DNA of 64,000 bases from Ancylobacter sp. IITR112 (GTDB lineage: Bacteria; Pseudomonadota; Alphaproteobacteria; Rhizobiales; Xanthobacteraceae): positions 21,874 through 85,873 of the forward strand of contig NZ_JBGCUS010000004.1 of NCBI RefSeq assembly GCF_041415945.1, written 5' to 3'. Of the stretch, positions 47,801 through 55,806 are shown piece by piece. A program made the translations under genes and the position numbers. How positions within the stretch are numbered: position 1 is the first letter of the stretch; each line of letters starts with the position of its first letter. The notes beneath the pieces were generated by a model. It was not told where the DNA came from. It did no database searches and worked only from the letters and a program-made list of their open reading frames with translations.

Positions 47801-49999
47801 ACCTGGGACGCGATCATCATCACGCATTCGGCCTTCCGCTTCATCTCTGTGCCCTCGGCTTTCGAGCAGCAGATGATCCAGGACGAGCTCGAGCTCTACG
47901 AGACGCTGCTGACCAAGGTCGAGAGCGACGACCGCGTCTCGCGCAAGCGGCTCGAGCGGTTGAAGGAGGGGCTGAAAGAACGCCTGGAATCGCTGGCGAC
48001 GCGCAAGGACGATTTGCTCACCATCTCCGAGATCGGCGTCGACCAGATCATCGTCGACGAGGCCCAGGAGTTCAGGAAGCTGTCCTTCGCCACCAATATG
48101 TCGACGCTCAAGGGCGTCGATCCGAACGGCTCGCAACGGGCCTGGGATCTCTATGTGAAGTCCCGCTTCATCGAGACGAAAAGCCCGGGCCGCGCGCTCG
48201 TGCTCGCCTCCGGCACGCCGATCACCAACACGCTCGGCGAGATGTTCTCGGTGCAGCGGTATCTCGGATACGCGGCGCTCAGCGAACGTGGTCTGCATGA
48301 GTTCGATGCCTGGGCCTCGACCTTCGGCGACGTGTCGACCGAGCTCGAGCTGCAACCGTCGGGCAAATACAAGCCGGTCACCCGCTTCGCCACCTTCGTC
48401 AATGTGCCGGAGCTGATCGCCATGTTCCGCTCGTTCGCGGACGTGGTGATGCCGGCGGACCTGCGCCGCTATGTGAAAGTTCCGACGATCTCGACCGGCC
48501 GGCGGCAGATCGTCACCGCGAAGCCGACCGCGGCGTTCAAGCGCTACCAGGTGCTGCTGGATGAGCGCATCAAAGCGATCGAGATGCGCGAACGGCCGCC
48601 GGAGCCGGGCGACGACATCCTGCTCTCGGTCATCACTGACGGACGCCACGCCGCGATCGACCTGCGCCTCGTCGATCCGGACAACGACAACGAGCCGGAC
48701 AACAAGCTGAACCTGCTCGTCGCCAACGCCTTCCGCATCTGGAAGGAGACGGCCGAGAACACCTACCTGCGGGCCGACGGCAAGCCGTTCGAGCTCCCCG
48801 GTGCCGCGCAGATGATCTTCTCCGACCTCGGCACGATCAGCGTGGAGAAGACGCGCGGCTTCTCGGCCTATCGCTGGATCCGGGACCAGCTCGTCCGGAT
48901 GGGCGTGCCAGCCGCGGAAATCGCCTTCATGCAGGACTACAAGAAGTCGGAGGCGAAGCAGCGGCTCTTCGGCGACGTGCGTGCGGGCAGGGTCCGCTTC
49001 CTTCTCGGAAGCTCGGAGACGATGGGCACGGGCGTCAATGCGCAGCTGCGCCTGAAAGCCCTGCACCATCTCGACGTGCCCTGGCTCCCCTCGCACATTG
49101 AGCAGCGCGAGGGCAGGATCGAGAGGCAGGGCAATCAGCACGACGTCATCGACATCTTTGCATATGCGACGGAGGGCTCGCTCGACGCGACCATGTGGCA
49201 GAACAACGAGCGCAAGGCCCGCTTCATCGCCGCGGCGCTATCCGGCGACACCTCGGTCCGGCGTCTCGATGATCTCGGCGAAGGCCAGGCCAACCAGTTC
49301 GCCATGGCGAAGGCGATCGCCTCCGGCGACCCGCGGCTGATGCAGAAGGCCGGGCTCGAAGCGGACATCGCCCATCTCGAACGGCTCCGTGCCGCCCACC
49401 AGGACGATCAGTTCGCCGTTCGCCGCCAGATCCGCGACGCCGAGCGCGAGATCGAGTTCGCGACCCGGCGCATCGGCGAGATCGAGCAGGATATCGCGCG
49501 CCTGGTCCCAACCACCGGCGACGCCTTCGCGATGACGGTGACCGGCAAGACCCATGGCGAGCGCAAGGAGGCCGGCCGGGCGCTGATGAAGGAGATCCTG
49601 ACGCTCGTGCAGTTGCAGCGGGAGGATGAGAGCGTGATCGCCTCGGTCGGCGGCTTCGATCTCGAATATTCCGGCGAGCGCTTCGGGCGCGATGGCTATC
49701 GCTACAGCACCCTGCTCCTCCGGACGGGATCTGAATGCGAAATCGACCTGCCGGTGACCGTCACGCCCCTCGGCGCGATCTCTCGTCTCGAGCATGCCCT
49801 AGACGATTTCGATGGCGAGCAGGAGCGATTTCGGCAGCGTCTCGCTGATGCTCGGCGTCGCCTCGCCTCCTACCGGTCCCGTGACGGAGGCGCGTTTGCC
49901 TTTGCCGAGGAACTGGCGGAAAAGCGGCGTCAGCTCGCGGCGATCGAGGCCGATCTCGCTGCTGACACGGAAAGCTCGGCCGAACGGGCTGCCGCCTGA
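44900..49999 (+). CDS. DNA methyltransferase-helicase fusion (DarB/Snf2-like)
   Basis: 1,699 residues from ATG 44900, after AGGAGA. The N-terminal part carries an adenine-type methyltransferase fold: SAM motif ILEPGVGTGLFP near 194-205, catalytic NPPF at about 259-262. The middle and C-terminus are an SF2 helicase: Walker A AVGAGKTMTMAAA near 894-906, DEAQEF near 1053-1058, SGTPITNTLGEM near 1103-1114, and QREGRIERQGNQ (motif VI) near 1402-1413. A coiled coil ends the protein. Phage P1 DarB, an anti-restriction protein, has the same combination; rhizobial plasmid forms are of unknown role. Orientation and neighbours suit the plasmid leading block. Confidence 0.85.
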   Translation: MAQDDPFTLDLFGNTALSSGLGLGITAFAASSNDNPDHDDDPPLSAPASAMPFASRQLVSSSPGRTRGENFHLACHRALAKGWKDRARDNIAAIRLAAAIESEERPATIEEQQHLIRFTGFGASDLANFVFRRPGEAEFRKGWETIGAELEDAVGDLDHASLTRCTQYAHFTPEFIVRAVWTGLQQLGWRGGRILEPGVGTGLFPALMPESLRDVSHVTGIELDPVTARIVRLLQPRARILTGDFARTELPANFDLAIGNPPFSDRTVRSDRAYRSLGLRLHDYFIARAIDLLKPGALAAFVTSAGTMDKADGSAREHIAKSADLVGAIRLPEGSFRASAGTDVVVDLLFFRKRKIGDAEGDLAWLDLDEVRPATEDEGPIRVNRWFATHPAFVLGTHALASGPFGETYTCLPREGEDLGAVLPAVINRLPEAVYDGEPGIIDLDLEDGADEAAPDLSGDRHVREGSYVFDKAHGLMQVLDGRPAAVQVRKRRSADGIPEKHVRILQKLIPIRDAVREVLKCQELDRPWKDAQVRLRIAWSSFVRDFGPINFTTVSMTEDEETGEVRETHRRPNIQPFLDDPDCWLVASIEDYDLETNTAKPGAIFTQRVISPPAAPVITSAADALAVVLNERGRVDIDHIAELLHRDRDDVVAELGSAIFRDPADGSWQTADAYLSGAVRDKLKAAEAGAALDPDYERNVTALQGVQPADLSPSDITARLGAPWIPAADVVAFVKETMGAEIRIHHMPELASWTVEARQLGYMAAGTSEWGTDRRHAGELLADALNSRVPQIFDTVKEEMSERRVLNVVDTEAAKSKLSRIKDEFQRWIWCDPDRTDRLARFYNDRFNNIAPRAFDGSHLKLPGASGAFVLYGHQKRGIWRIISAGSSYLAHAVGAGKTMTMAAAIMEQRRLGLIAKAMLVVPGHCLAQAAREFLALYPSARILVADETNFVKEKRHRFLSRAATSTWDAIIITHSAFRFISVPSAFEQQMIQDELELYETLLTKVESDDRVSRKRLERLKEGLKERLESLATRKDDLLTISEIGVDQIIVDEAQEFRKLSFATNMSTLKGVDPNGSQRAWDLYVKSRFIETKSPGRALVLASGTPITNTLGEMFSVQRYLGYAALSERGLHEFDAWASTFGDVSTELELQPSGKYKPVTRFATFVNVPELIAMFRSFADVVMPADLRRYVKVPTISTGRRQIVTAKPTAAFKRYQVLLDERIKAIEMRERPPEPGDDILLSVITDGRHAAIDLRLVDPDNDNEPDNKLNLLVANAFRIWKETAENTYLRADGKPFELPGAAQMIFSDLGTISVEKTRGFSAYRWIRDQLVRMGVPAAEIAFMQDYKKSEAKQRLFGDVRAGRVRFLLGSSETMGTGVNAQLRLKALHHLDVPWLPSHIEQREGRIERQGNQHDVIDIFAYATEGSLDATMWQNNERKARFIAAALSGDTSVRRLDDLGEGQANQFAMAKAIASGDPRLMQKAGLEADIAHLERLRAAHQDDQFAVRRQIRDAEREIEFATRRIGEIEQDIARLVPTTGDAFAMTVTGKTHGERKEAGRALMKEILTLVQLQREDESVIASVGGFDLEYSGERFGRDGYRYSTLLLRTGSECEIDLPVTVTPLGAISRLEHALDDFDGEQERFRQRLADARRRLASYRSRDGGAFAFAEELAEKRRQLAAIEADLAADTESSAERAAA

Positions 50000-50004
50000 C
50001 CGCT

Positions 50005-50502
50005 TCAGCGCGACAGGCGGTTCTCGTCGTCAATCAGCACGAGCCGGGCGGGCGCCGCGTTGGACCATCGCCACAAGACGAGGTTCAAATCCTCAGCGGT
50101 CGAGCCGGCGGCGAAACTGCGGACCAGCAGGCCGTTATAGCCGGCACCGATCAGGCGCCGGGCGAGAGCCTGGGTCTTCGCTTCGCCGCTGGCCTTCATC
50201 TGATCCCGCCAGGTCGTGTCGGCGATCGCAGCCGCATCCATTCCCTCTGCCGACAGCGCGGCATCATCCCGGCAATCGAAGATGCCATCGATCTCCGCCT
50301 CATAGGCGACGAGTGTCGTCGGCTGTAGATTGCCGACCTGGTTGGCTTCGCGCAGCGCCGTCATGACCGAGAGCGACGTGTAGAGCGCGGGCACGCCTTT
50401 CGGATTGAAGCGTCCGCCATAGAGTTCGGCGCCGCGGCCCGACAGCGGCTCGCGGGCATAGATCGGGTTCAGTGCCCGGTAGAGCTTGCCGTCATGGCGC
50501 AT
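50005..50502 (-). CDS. RES-domain toxin (NAD+ phosphorylase type)
   Basis: 165 residues. LYRALNPIYAREPLSGRGAELYGGRFNPKGVPALYTSLSVMTALREANQ contains the R, R-F-N-x-x-G, Y-T-S and E residues of RES toxins, which deplete NAD+. The C-terminal NGLLVRSFAAG and LNLVLWRW segments are also typical. The partner antitoxin gene is upstream, six bases away, on the same strand. Confidence 0.85.
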   Translation of the reverse strand: MRHDGKLYRALNPIYAREPLSGRGAELYGGRFNPKGVPALYTSLSVMTALREANQVGNLQPTTLVAYEAEIDGIFDCRDDAALSAEGMDAAAIADTTWRDQMKASGEAKTQALARRLIGAGYNGLLVRSFAAGSTAEDLNLVLWRWSNAAPARLVLIDDENRLSR

Positions 50503-50508
50503 GAGCGG

Positions 50509-50859
50509 TCAGGCGTGAACGCCGGCGTCGACAGCGTCGATATAGTCGAGCACATCGTCGGCCCGGCCGCTGCGCACGAGCTGCATCGCCGTCTGCCCGG
50601 AAAATCCCGGCAAGGGCTCCGACCGATACCAGGCATAGGCCATCAGCGCCGAACCGAAGCGCGGCTCGACCTTGTTGATGACCTCGATCATCTCGCGCAG
50701 CCGGCGCTGCGTCTTGTCCGAGCGGATCCGGTCCCTGCGCTGGATGGCGTCCTTGCCGAGACCAGCCGTGCGGGCGATCTCCTCGCTCGTAGTCCGGAAG
50801 GCTTCGGCGATGCGCCGCGGCGCGAAAATGCCATCATCCGCGTATTGGGCGAGGCCCAT
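50509..50859 (-). CDS. Antitoxin Xre/MbcA/ParS-type, toxin-binding domain protein
   Basis: 116 residues. An N-terminal helix-turn-helix-like part (FAPRRIAEAFRTTSEEIARTAGLGKDAIQRRDRI) and the C-terminal MbcA/ParS toxin-binding domain (RLREMIEVINKVEPRFGSALMAYAWYRSEPLPGFSGQTAMQLVRSGRADDVLDYIDAVDAG) are complete. It neutralises the RES toxin and represses the operon. A palindrome lies upstream at 50894-50911. Confidence 0.85.
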   Translation of the reverse strand: MGLAQYADDGIFAPRRIAEAFRTTSEEIARTAGLGKDAIQRRDRIRSDKTQRRLREMIEVINKVEPRFGSALMAYAWYRSEPLPGFSGQTAMQLVRSGRADDVLDYIDAVDAGVHA

Positions 50860-50893
50860 GGCTCAGACCTCCATGTCTCTGTGCCGGTGATAT

Positions 50894-50911
50894 TGACGCA
50901 ATGTAGCGTCA
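50894..50911. promoter_or_regulatory. Probable operator of the RES/Xre operon
   Basis: TGACGC-AATGTA-GCGTCA is an inverted repeat with six-base arms, 35 bases upstream of the antitoxin start. Self-regulation through such sites is usual for Xre-type antitoxins. Confidence 0.5.
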
Positions 50912-51027
50912 GAAGAAGCGGAATGCAAGAGAAGGGAGAGGGAGGAGGAATGCCCGCTCGCAGATCGGTCGGACCGCTGACGCTGGCGCTCAACCGCGCC
51001 CCACGCGATCCCGGCCCGTCGTCCTGC

Positions 51028-51130
51028 GCAGGGCTGAAAGCCCTGCTGGTCCAGCCGGGCAGGGATGCTCGGCCGCAGTTGCACCGGCCCGTCCGCTCCG
51101 CGGGCCGGGGGGTGTCTTCGGAAAGAAGAC
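51028..51130 (+). promoter_or_regulatory. Multi-hairpin leader upstream of the ParB-like gene
   Basis: Three stems lie in the 160 bases before the start codon: GCAGGGCT-GAA-AGCCCTGC (51028-51046), CCGGCCCG...CGGGCCGG (51084-51108) and GTCTTC-GGAAA-GAAGAC (51114-51130). The leader could be a structured 5' untranslated region. No known riboswitch or RNA family is recognised. Confidence 0.45.
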
Positions 51131-51184
51131 GAGAGAGGGCCGCCCGGCCGGGCTGGTCCGCAACCCCCTGGATGGAGCATCCCT

Positions 51185-52861
51185 ATGCACCTCATGAAAG
51201 TCGATCCGCGTGCGCTGAAGGAAAACCCCGACCGCGCGCGCCAGACCAAGGCAACGCCGCAGGCCGACGCCTTGCTGCTCGCCACCATCAAGGCCGTCGG
51301 CCTCGTGCAGCCGCCCGTGATCACCCCCGAAGCCGGCGGCGGCAACGGCTACATCATCAATGCCGGCCACCGCCGCGTGAAGCAGGCGATCGCCGCCGGC
51401 CTCGAGGAGATCGATGTTCTCGTCGCGGACGCGTCGAACGACAACGGCGCCATGCGTTCGATGATCGAGAACATCGCCCGCGAGCCGCTGAACCCGGTCG
51501 ACCAGTGGCGCGCGATCGAGCGCCTGGTGGCCCTCGACTGGACGGAGGAAGCCATCGCCATCGCGCTGGCGCTGAACGTCCGTCGCATCAAGCAGCTGCG
51601 CCTGCTCGCCAATGTGCTGCCGGCGATGCTCGATCACATGGCAAAAGGCGACATGCCCGACGAGCGCCAGCTGCGCACCATCGCCGCAGCCTCGATCGAC
51701 GAGCAGAAGGAGGTCTGGAAGAAGCACAAGCCGTCCAAGGGCGATCCGCAGGTCTCGTGGTGGAGCGTCGCCCAGGGCCTGCAGAAGAAGCGCATGTATG
51801 CCCGGCACGCGAGCTTCGGCGACGACCTCGCCCAGGCCTACGGCATCGAGTGGGTCGAGGACCTGTTCGCTCCGGCCGACGAGGACAGCCGCTACACCAC
51901 CAATGTCGAGGCCTTCCTCGGCGCGCAGCAGGAGTGGATGGCCAACAACCTGCCCAAGAAGGGCATCATCGCCGAGTCCACCAACTGGGGCGAGGTGAAG
52001 CTGCCGCCGAAGGCCGAGCGCGTCCACGGCAAGCCGACGAAGTCGGATTGCACGGCGATGTATCTCGACCGCGATGGCCGCGTGCAGAGCGTGCACTACC
52101 GCATGCCCGAGCCCAGGAAGGCCAAGGGCAAGGCGGGGAGCGATTCCGACAGCACGGCGGACGAGGTCGGCGTCGTGGCGAAGACCCGCCCCGACGTGAC
52201 GCGCAAGGGCGTCGAGATGATCGGCGACTTCCGCACCGACGCGCTGCGCGAGGCCCTCGGCCGCGCCCCGATCGAGGACGACACGCTGATGGCGCTGCTC
52301 ATCCTCGCCTTCGCCGGCCAGAACGTCTCCGTCACCACCGGCAGCGGCGGCGTATATTACGGCCACAGCCGGCTGGCGAAGCATGCAGCCATCCTGTTCG
52401 ACGGCGAGGGCAAGCTCGCCTTCGACATGGACACGCTGCGGGTTGCGGCCCGATCGATGCTCGTCGACGTGTTCTCGTGCCGGGAGAACGCCACCAATAG
52501 TGGCATCGTCGCCCGCATCGCCGGCGCCACGGTCGGGGCGGACGGCTTCCTCCCCAATATGGGGACCGACGACTTCCTGTCGTGCCTGGCACGCCCGGCA
52601 CTGGAGGCGTCGTGCAAGGACACCCCGGTCCTGCCGCGTCAGCGGGTGAAGGATACGCGCGCGGCGCTCGTCGAGCACTTCAAGGAAGCTCGTTTCGTCC
52701 ACCCGGCCGCGCTCTTCGCTCCGGATGCGACGGCGCTCGCTGCGTGGCTGTCGTCCAACACCTCGTCCGAGGATGGCGACGAAGCCGATGAAGAAGCCGA
52801 CGGCGCGACCGCCGAGCCGTCCGACGAGGACGGCGAGGCCTTCAGGGAAGCCGCCGAATAG
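51185..52861 (+). CDS. ParB/RepB/Spo0J-like protein
   Basis: 558 residues from ATG 51185 (MHLMKVDPRALKENPDRARQTKATPQADALLLATIKAVGLVQPPVITPEAG). The ParB N-terminal fold has the signature INAGHRRVKQAIAAGLEEIDVLVAD (GHRR in place of the GERR box) and the DNA-binding helices follow (MIENIAREPLNPVDQWRAIERLVALDWTEEAIAIALALNVRRIKQLRLL). The C-terminal 350 residues are an unusual extension with an acidic tail (EDGDEADEEADG). No parA is in the window, so it may not be a classical partition protein. A strong terminator follows. Confidence 0.8.
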   Translation: MHLMKVDPRALKENPDRARQTKATPQADALLLATIKAVGLVQPPVITPEAGGGNGYIINAGHRRVKQAIAAGLEEIDVLVADASNDNGAMRSMIENIAREPLNPVDQWRAIERLVALDWTEEAIAIALALNVRRIKQLRLLANVLPAMLDHMAKGDMPDERQLRTIAAASIDEQKEVWKKHKPSKGDPQVSWWSVAQGLQKKRMYARHASFGDDLAQAYGIEWVEDLFAPADEDSRYTTNVEAFLGAQQEWMANNLPKKGIIAESTNWGEVKLPPKAERVHGKPTKSDCTAMYLDRDGRVQSVHYRMPEPRKAKGKAGSDSDSTADEVGVVAKTRPDVTRKGVEMIGDFRTDALREALGRAPIEDDTLMALLILAFAGQNVSVTTGSGGVYYGHSRLAKHAAILFDGEGKLAFDMDTLRVAARSMLVDVFSCRENATNSGIVARIAGATVGADGFLPNMGTDDFLSCLARPALEASCKDTPVLPRQRVKDTRAALVEHFKEARFVHPAALFAPDATALAAWLSSNTSSEDGDEADEEADGATAEPSDEDGEAFREAAE

Positions 52862-52890
52862 GCCCGCTCCTCTTCCCCTCCGATTGAACC

Positions 52891-52923
52891 CCGCCGCCGG
52901 CATCGCCGGCGGCGGCTTTGTTT
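52891..52923 (+). terminator. Rho-independent terminator after the ParB-like gene
   Basis: CCGCCGCCGGC-ATC-GCCGGCGGCGG is a perfect 11-base stem, followed by CTTTGTTT. It separates the ParB-like transcript from the five-gene cluster that starts at 52951, so these are separate units. Confidence 0.85.
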
Positions 52924-52950
52924 CCGACACCCCGCGAAGGGAGACTTTCC

Positions 52951-53427
52951 ATGTCCGCACAACTGATCTTCGACCGCGTGCCGCTCGGCGCGCTTGTCCG
53001 CTACGCCGACGGATCGCCGCGGCCGCCCGAACGTCATCGCAAGAAGCTCTCCGCCTGGGAGAACCGCAACAGCAGCGGGAGGCTTATCGCCAAGCGCGCG
53101 CCGGCTGTCGTCGGCAGCACCACGCTGCCCGCCTCGATCACCCTGCACAAGGGGGACTTCGGCAGCGGCGGCGTCATCGTACTGCGCGTTCACCAGACCT
53201 TCTCGGTGAACAGCGACCTCACCTTCACCGTCGTCGAGCGGCCCGCCATCGGTTCGGTCCTGGTCCTCGACCGTGCCGGCGCGGGCGGCGAGCTCGTCCA
53301 CCTCGCGGAAAGCCGCGAGGCCGCGCAGACCTGGCTGAAGAGCCATGGCTACCCGCACGCCGTGCTCCACGAGGTCACGGCCGACGAGGCTGCCATCGGC
53401 GCCGACGGGGGGAGGGCCGCGGCATGA
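52951..53427 (+). CDS. Conserved plasmid protein of unknown function
   Basis: 158 residues from ATG 52951, preceded by AAGGGAG. The N-terminal segment (MSAQLIFDRVPLGALVRYADGSPRPPERHRKKLSAWENRNSSGRLIAKRAP) is basic; the rest (SITLHKGDFGSGGVIVLRVHQTFSVNSDLTFTVVERPAIGSVLVLDR) is beta-rich. I do not recognise a family. Its stop overlaps the next start (ATGA). The terminator just upstream suggests that a new promoter lies at 52924-52950 or beyond. Confidence 0.7.
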   Translation: MSAQLIFDRVPLGALVRYADGSPRPPERHRKKLSAWENRNSSGRLIAKRAPAVVGSTTLPASITLHKGDFGSGGVIVLRVHQTFSVNSDLTFTVVERPAIGSVLVLDRAGAGGELVHLAESREAAQTWLKSHGYPHAVLHEVTADEAAIGADGGRAAA

Positions 53428-54311
53428 ACGCGACAGCTGCCGCCAACGACATCGAAGAGGCCCCTGGATTTCCGGGGGTTTCCTTCGGTCGCGGCGCCGA
53501 CGGGCTTCTCGTCGCGCTGGTCGGCGACACCGCCTTCGCCATGGCGCCGGCGCGCGATGGCCGGCATTATCTCGTCAGTGGCTGGCGCATCCGCAAGCCG
53601 ATGGCACAGTGGTCCCGCTCCGACTTCTACGGCCATTGCGGCGAGCTCGCCGACGAGGCGGCATTTCGTGCCCGCGTCCTCGAAAGCGCCGAGCATCAGC
53701 GGGAGAAGCGGGCGCTCGGCCGCAAGGAGGTTTATTCGCGCGCGAGCACACCATTGGGCGCCTCGCAGGGTGCGACGCTCTACGCCGAGGACGTCGTCTT
53801 CCACTCCACGGCCGGCCATGGCGGCTTCCACATCTCGGCCGACCGCAATCGGAACGTCCATCCGCTCCTTCGCGCCGAGGGCGGTTGGTACGAAGAGGAT
53901 GAGTCCTGGGCCGCAGTTGCGATCACGTTCCCGCATCTGTTCACCGCCTTTGAGCGGCGCTGTGCCGAGCGCACGATCAAGGACAGCTGGCCCGATGCCT
54001 GGGAGGCGATCTTCGGCACCGTGCTGCTCCCCGGCGAGTCCCGCGAGAAGGATCGCCGCGACTTCGAGCGCGATCATGCCGCTGACTGGATCGTCGCCTC
54101 GGCGATCACGTCGGACCAGCAGCCAGGCTTCGTCGAGGTTGTCGCGACGCTCGGCGGCAAGCGCGGTCCGGGAACCGAGGAACGGCGATTCCTCGTCCCA
54201 TCGGCCGAGTACCGGATCGGTCGCTTCCGCTTCATCATCGATCCGGCCCGGCATCGCGTCTATGGCGGGCCGTCGAGCTTCATCGGCTGGAGCGGGAGGG
54301 TGGTCACATGA
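53424..54311 (+). CDS. Conserved plasmid protein of unknown function
   Basis: 295 residues, starting in the ATGA with the preceding stop. Clear conserved-looking blocks are VFHSTAGHGGFHISADRNRNVHPLLRAEGGWYEEDESWAAVAITFPHLF and the C-terminal AEYRIGRFRFIIDPARHRVYGGP. The STAGHGGFHIS and GGWYEEDxxWAAVA patterns recur in plasmid proteins of Rhizobiales, possibly the group databases call DUF7007; I am not certain. It overlaps the next gene by ATGA. Confidence 0.7.
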   Translation: MNATAAANDIEEAPGFPGVSFGRGADGLLVALVGDTAFAMAPARDGRHYLVSGWRIRKPMAQWSRSDFYGHCGELADEAAFRARVLESAEHQREKRALGRKEVYSRASTPLGASQGATLYAEDVVFHSTAGHGGFHISADRNRNVHPLLRAEGGWYEEDESWAAVAITFPHLFTAFERRCAERTIKDSWPDAWEAIFGTVLLPGESREKDRRDFERDHAADWIVASAITSDQQPGFVEVVATLGGKRGPGTEERRFLVPSAEYRIGRFRFIIDPARHRVYGGPSSFIGWSGRVVT

Positions 54312-54682
54312 CCGCGCGCGCCGACCGCTTCGCCGAGCTCTCCCGCATGCAGGAGGCGCGCCGTGAGATCCAGCGTCAGCTCGACAGGATCAATCGTCAG
54401 ATCACCCGGCGGATGACGGCCTTCATCCCGCAGTTGAAGCCGCGACACAGCTTCTTCCGGCGCGGCAAGGCTCCCGAGCCAAGCGCATTCCTCGAGCGCT
54501 ATCGCGCGCAGCTTGCGGCGCTCACGGCCGAGCGACAGCCCGAGATCGATGCCTTTTCGCGAAAGCTCGCCCGGCAGGACCTGGCGATCGCCGCGCTCCG
54601 CGACCGCCTCGGATGCCCGGAGTGCGAACCGACCGAGGCGCGCCGAGAGTCCCGAAGGACGGCGAGGGAGCAAACGCCATGA
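54308..54682 (+). CDS. Small helical plasmid protein of unknown function
   Basis: 124 residues in two coiled-coil blocks (FAELSRMQEARREIQRQLDRINRQITRRMTAF and FLERYRAQLAALTAERQPEIDAFSRKLARQDLAIAALRDRL) joined by a basic linker. The C-terminus has a C-x2-C (GCPEC). It begins in the ATGA of the previous stop and ends in the ATGA of the next start. No family is recognised. Confidence 0.65.
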   Translation: MTARADRFAELSRMQEARREIQRQLDRINRQITRRMTAFIPQLKPRHSFFRRGKAPEPSAFLERYRAQLAALTAERQPEIDAFSRKLARQDLAIAALRDRLGCPECEPTEARRESRRTAREQTP

Positions 54683-54891
54683 AGCGCAAGGCGTCACGGC
54701 CGCCGAAACATCCTCTCGTCGCTCATTGGGACGATGAGCGCGACATCGGCAACGGCATCATCGTCACGCTGCACCCCGACCATTTCTTCTACGACGATTG
54801 CCGGGTGATGGGCTTCGACACGGTGCGCGCAGCGCGTGAAGCCCTTCGGAGCGTCGCCGCGAGATCGGAACGGCAGGAGCGGCGCTCATGA
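54679..54891 (+). CDS. Small plasmid protein of unknown function
   Basis: 70 residues: KRKASRPPKHPLVAHWDDERDIGNGIIVTLHPDHFFYDDCRVMGFDTVRAAREALRSVAARSE. A basic N-terminus, a short beta-rich centre with one Cys and a helical C-terminus. ATGA overlap with both neighbours marks it as a real member of the cluster; no known domain is seen. Confidence 0.6.
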   Translation: MKRKASRPPKHPLVAHWDDERDIGNGIIVTLHPDHFFYDDCRVMGFDTVRAAREALRSVAARSERQERRS

Positions 54892-55187
54892 GATTCCGCT
54901 GCCATCGCTGCGGCCAGACATGGCCGGACCATCCCGTCACCCGCGTTCCCTGCCCGACATGTCGGGCCGCCGCAGGGACGTGGTGTCGCCGACCGTCGGG
55001 GCACCGCGCCATGGAGCTCCACGTCGATCGCGAGCACAGTGCGCTCGCCATGGGATGCCTCCAGCGATGCCCCGGCCCAGCCGGCGACGCTCAGCTGAGC
55101 CTCGACCTGCAGCCGTCGAAGCGTGCGCTGGAGATGCTGCCGAGCGTGTATCCGTCTCCCGGCCGTTCGACGTCGCGGGGCGCATGA
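54888..55187 (+). CDS. Zinc-ribbon plasmid protein
   Basis: 99 residues. CHRCGQTWPDHPVTRVPCPTCRAAAGTWCRRPSGHRAMELHVDREH has two C-x2-C pairs (CHRC, CPTC) and a WCRRPSGH element seen in small zinc-finger proteins of phages and plasmids. It could bind nucleic acid. It is the last gene of the ATGA-coupled cluster, and the C-terminal 50 residues are disordered-looking. Confidence 0.65.
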   Translation: MRFRCHRCGQTWPDHPVTRVPCPTCRAAAGTWCRRPSGHRAMELHVDREHSALAMGCLQRCPGPAGDAQLSLDLQPSKRALEMLPSVYPSPGRSTSRGA

Positions 55188-55806
55188 ACGTTGGGCCGTC
55201 GCGGGCAGCCTCCCCGCCCAGACGCGCCCATACCGCCCCCCGGCGTTCACCGTCATCCCACATCGTGCGGTGGATCCCCGAATCCGCTCGATGGCGCATC
55301 CTCGTCTTCGGCGCCGCATCCGCTGCCGTCGCGCTGTACCCCGGAGGCTTGGCGCGCCGAGGTCACGGGCTCGACCGGCTCTGGCGAGCGAAGGCCGGGC
55401 GCGTCCGATCGCGCGCGACGCTTTGCCGGCCCCCTTTCGTCAAGGACGACGGCTCCTGCACGGCGAGACGGCCTGTCATGGCGGTCTTTGCCGGTCGGCT
55501 TCCCATGTCGAGAGTCCGGTCCGCCGGACCTCCCCCCGGGTTTGTCGCGGTCTTAAGCCGGCGGCCGGGCGCTTCAAGGCCGCTTCGCGCCGCGTTGCGG
55601 CCGGAACCGCCACTCTCGCAGGGCGTGCCCGCGTCCCGCGCGAGTGCCTGAAGGCCCTGCTTGGCCGCACGCCCACCCCGCTCGATCCGGCGTCCCCGGA
55701 CCCTGAAGCACCCGTCTTTCCGCCGGCTTGTTCCGACCGCACCCGCAGGGAGGACCGGCTGGAGCCGGTCCGGGCCTCGGGAGAAACCGAACGAAAGGAA
55801 ATCGCC
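55188..55806. other. Long leader without a gene
   Basis: About 620 bases of GC-rich DNA before the next gene. Open frames lack domains and ribosome binding sites. A short hairpin (GTCCGG-TCCG-CCGGAC, near 55513-55528) is visible, but no known RNA. A promoter for the 55807 gene must lie here. Confidence 0.4.

Noticed and set aside
45080..49141. 1,353-residue open frame antisense to the methyltransferase-helicase
   Set aside because: It mirrors a strongly coding plus-strand gene with all motifs; the antisense product has no domain and the composition of a GC-driven shadow.
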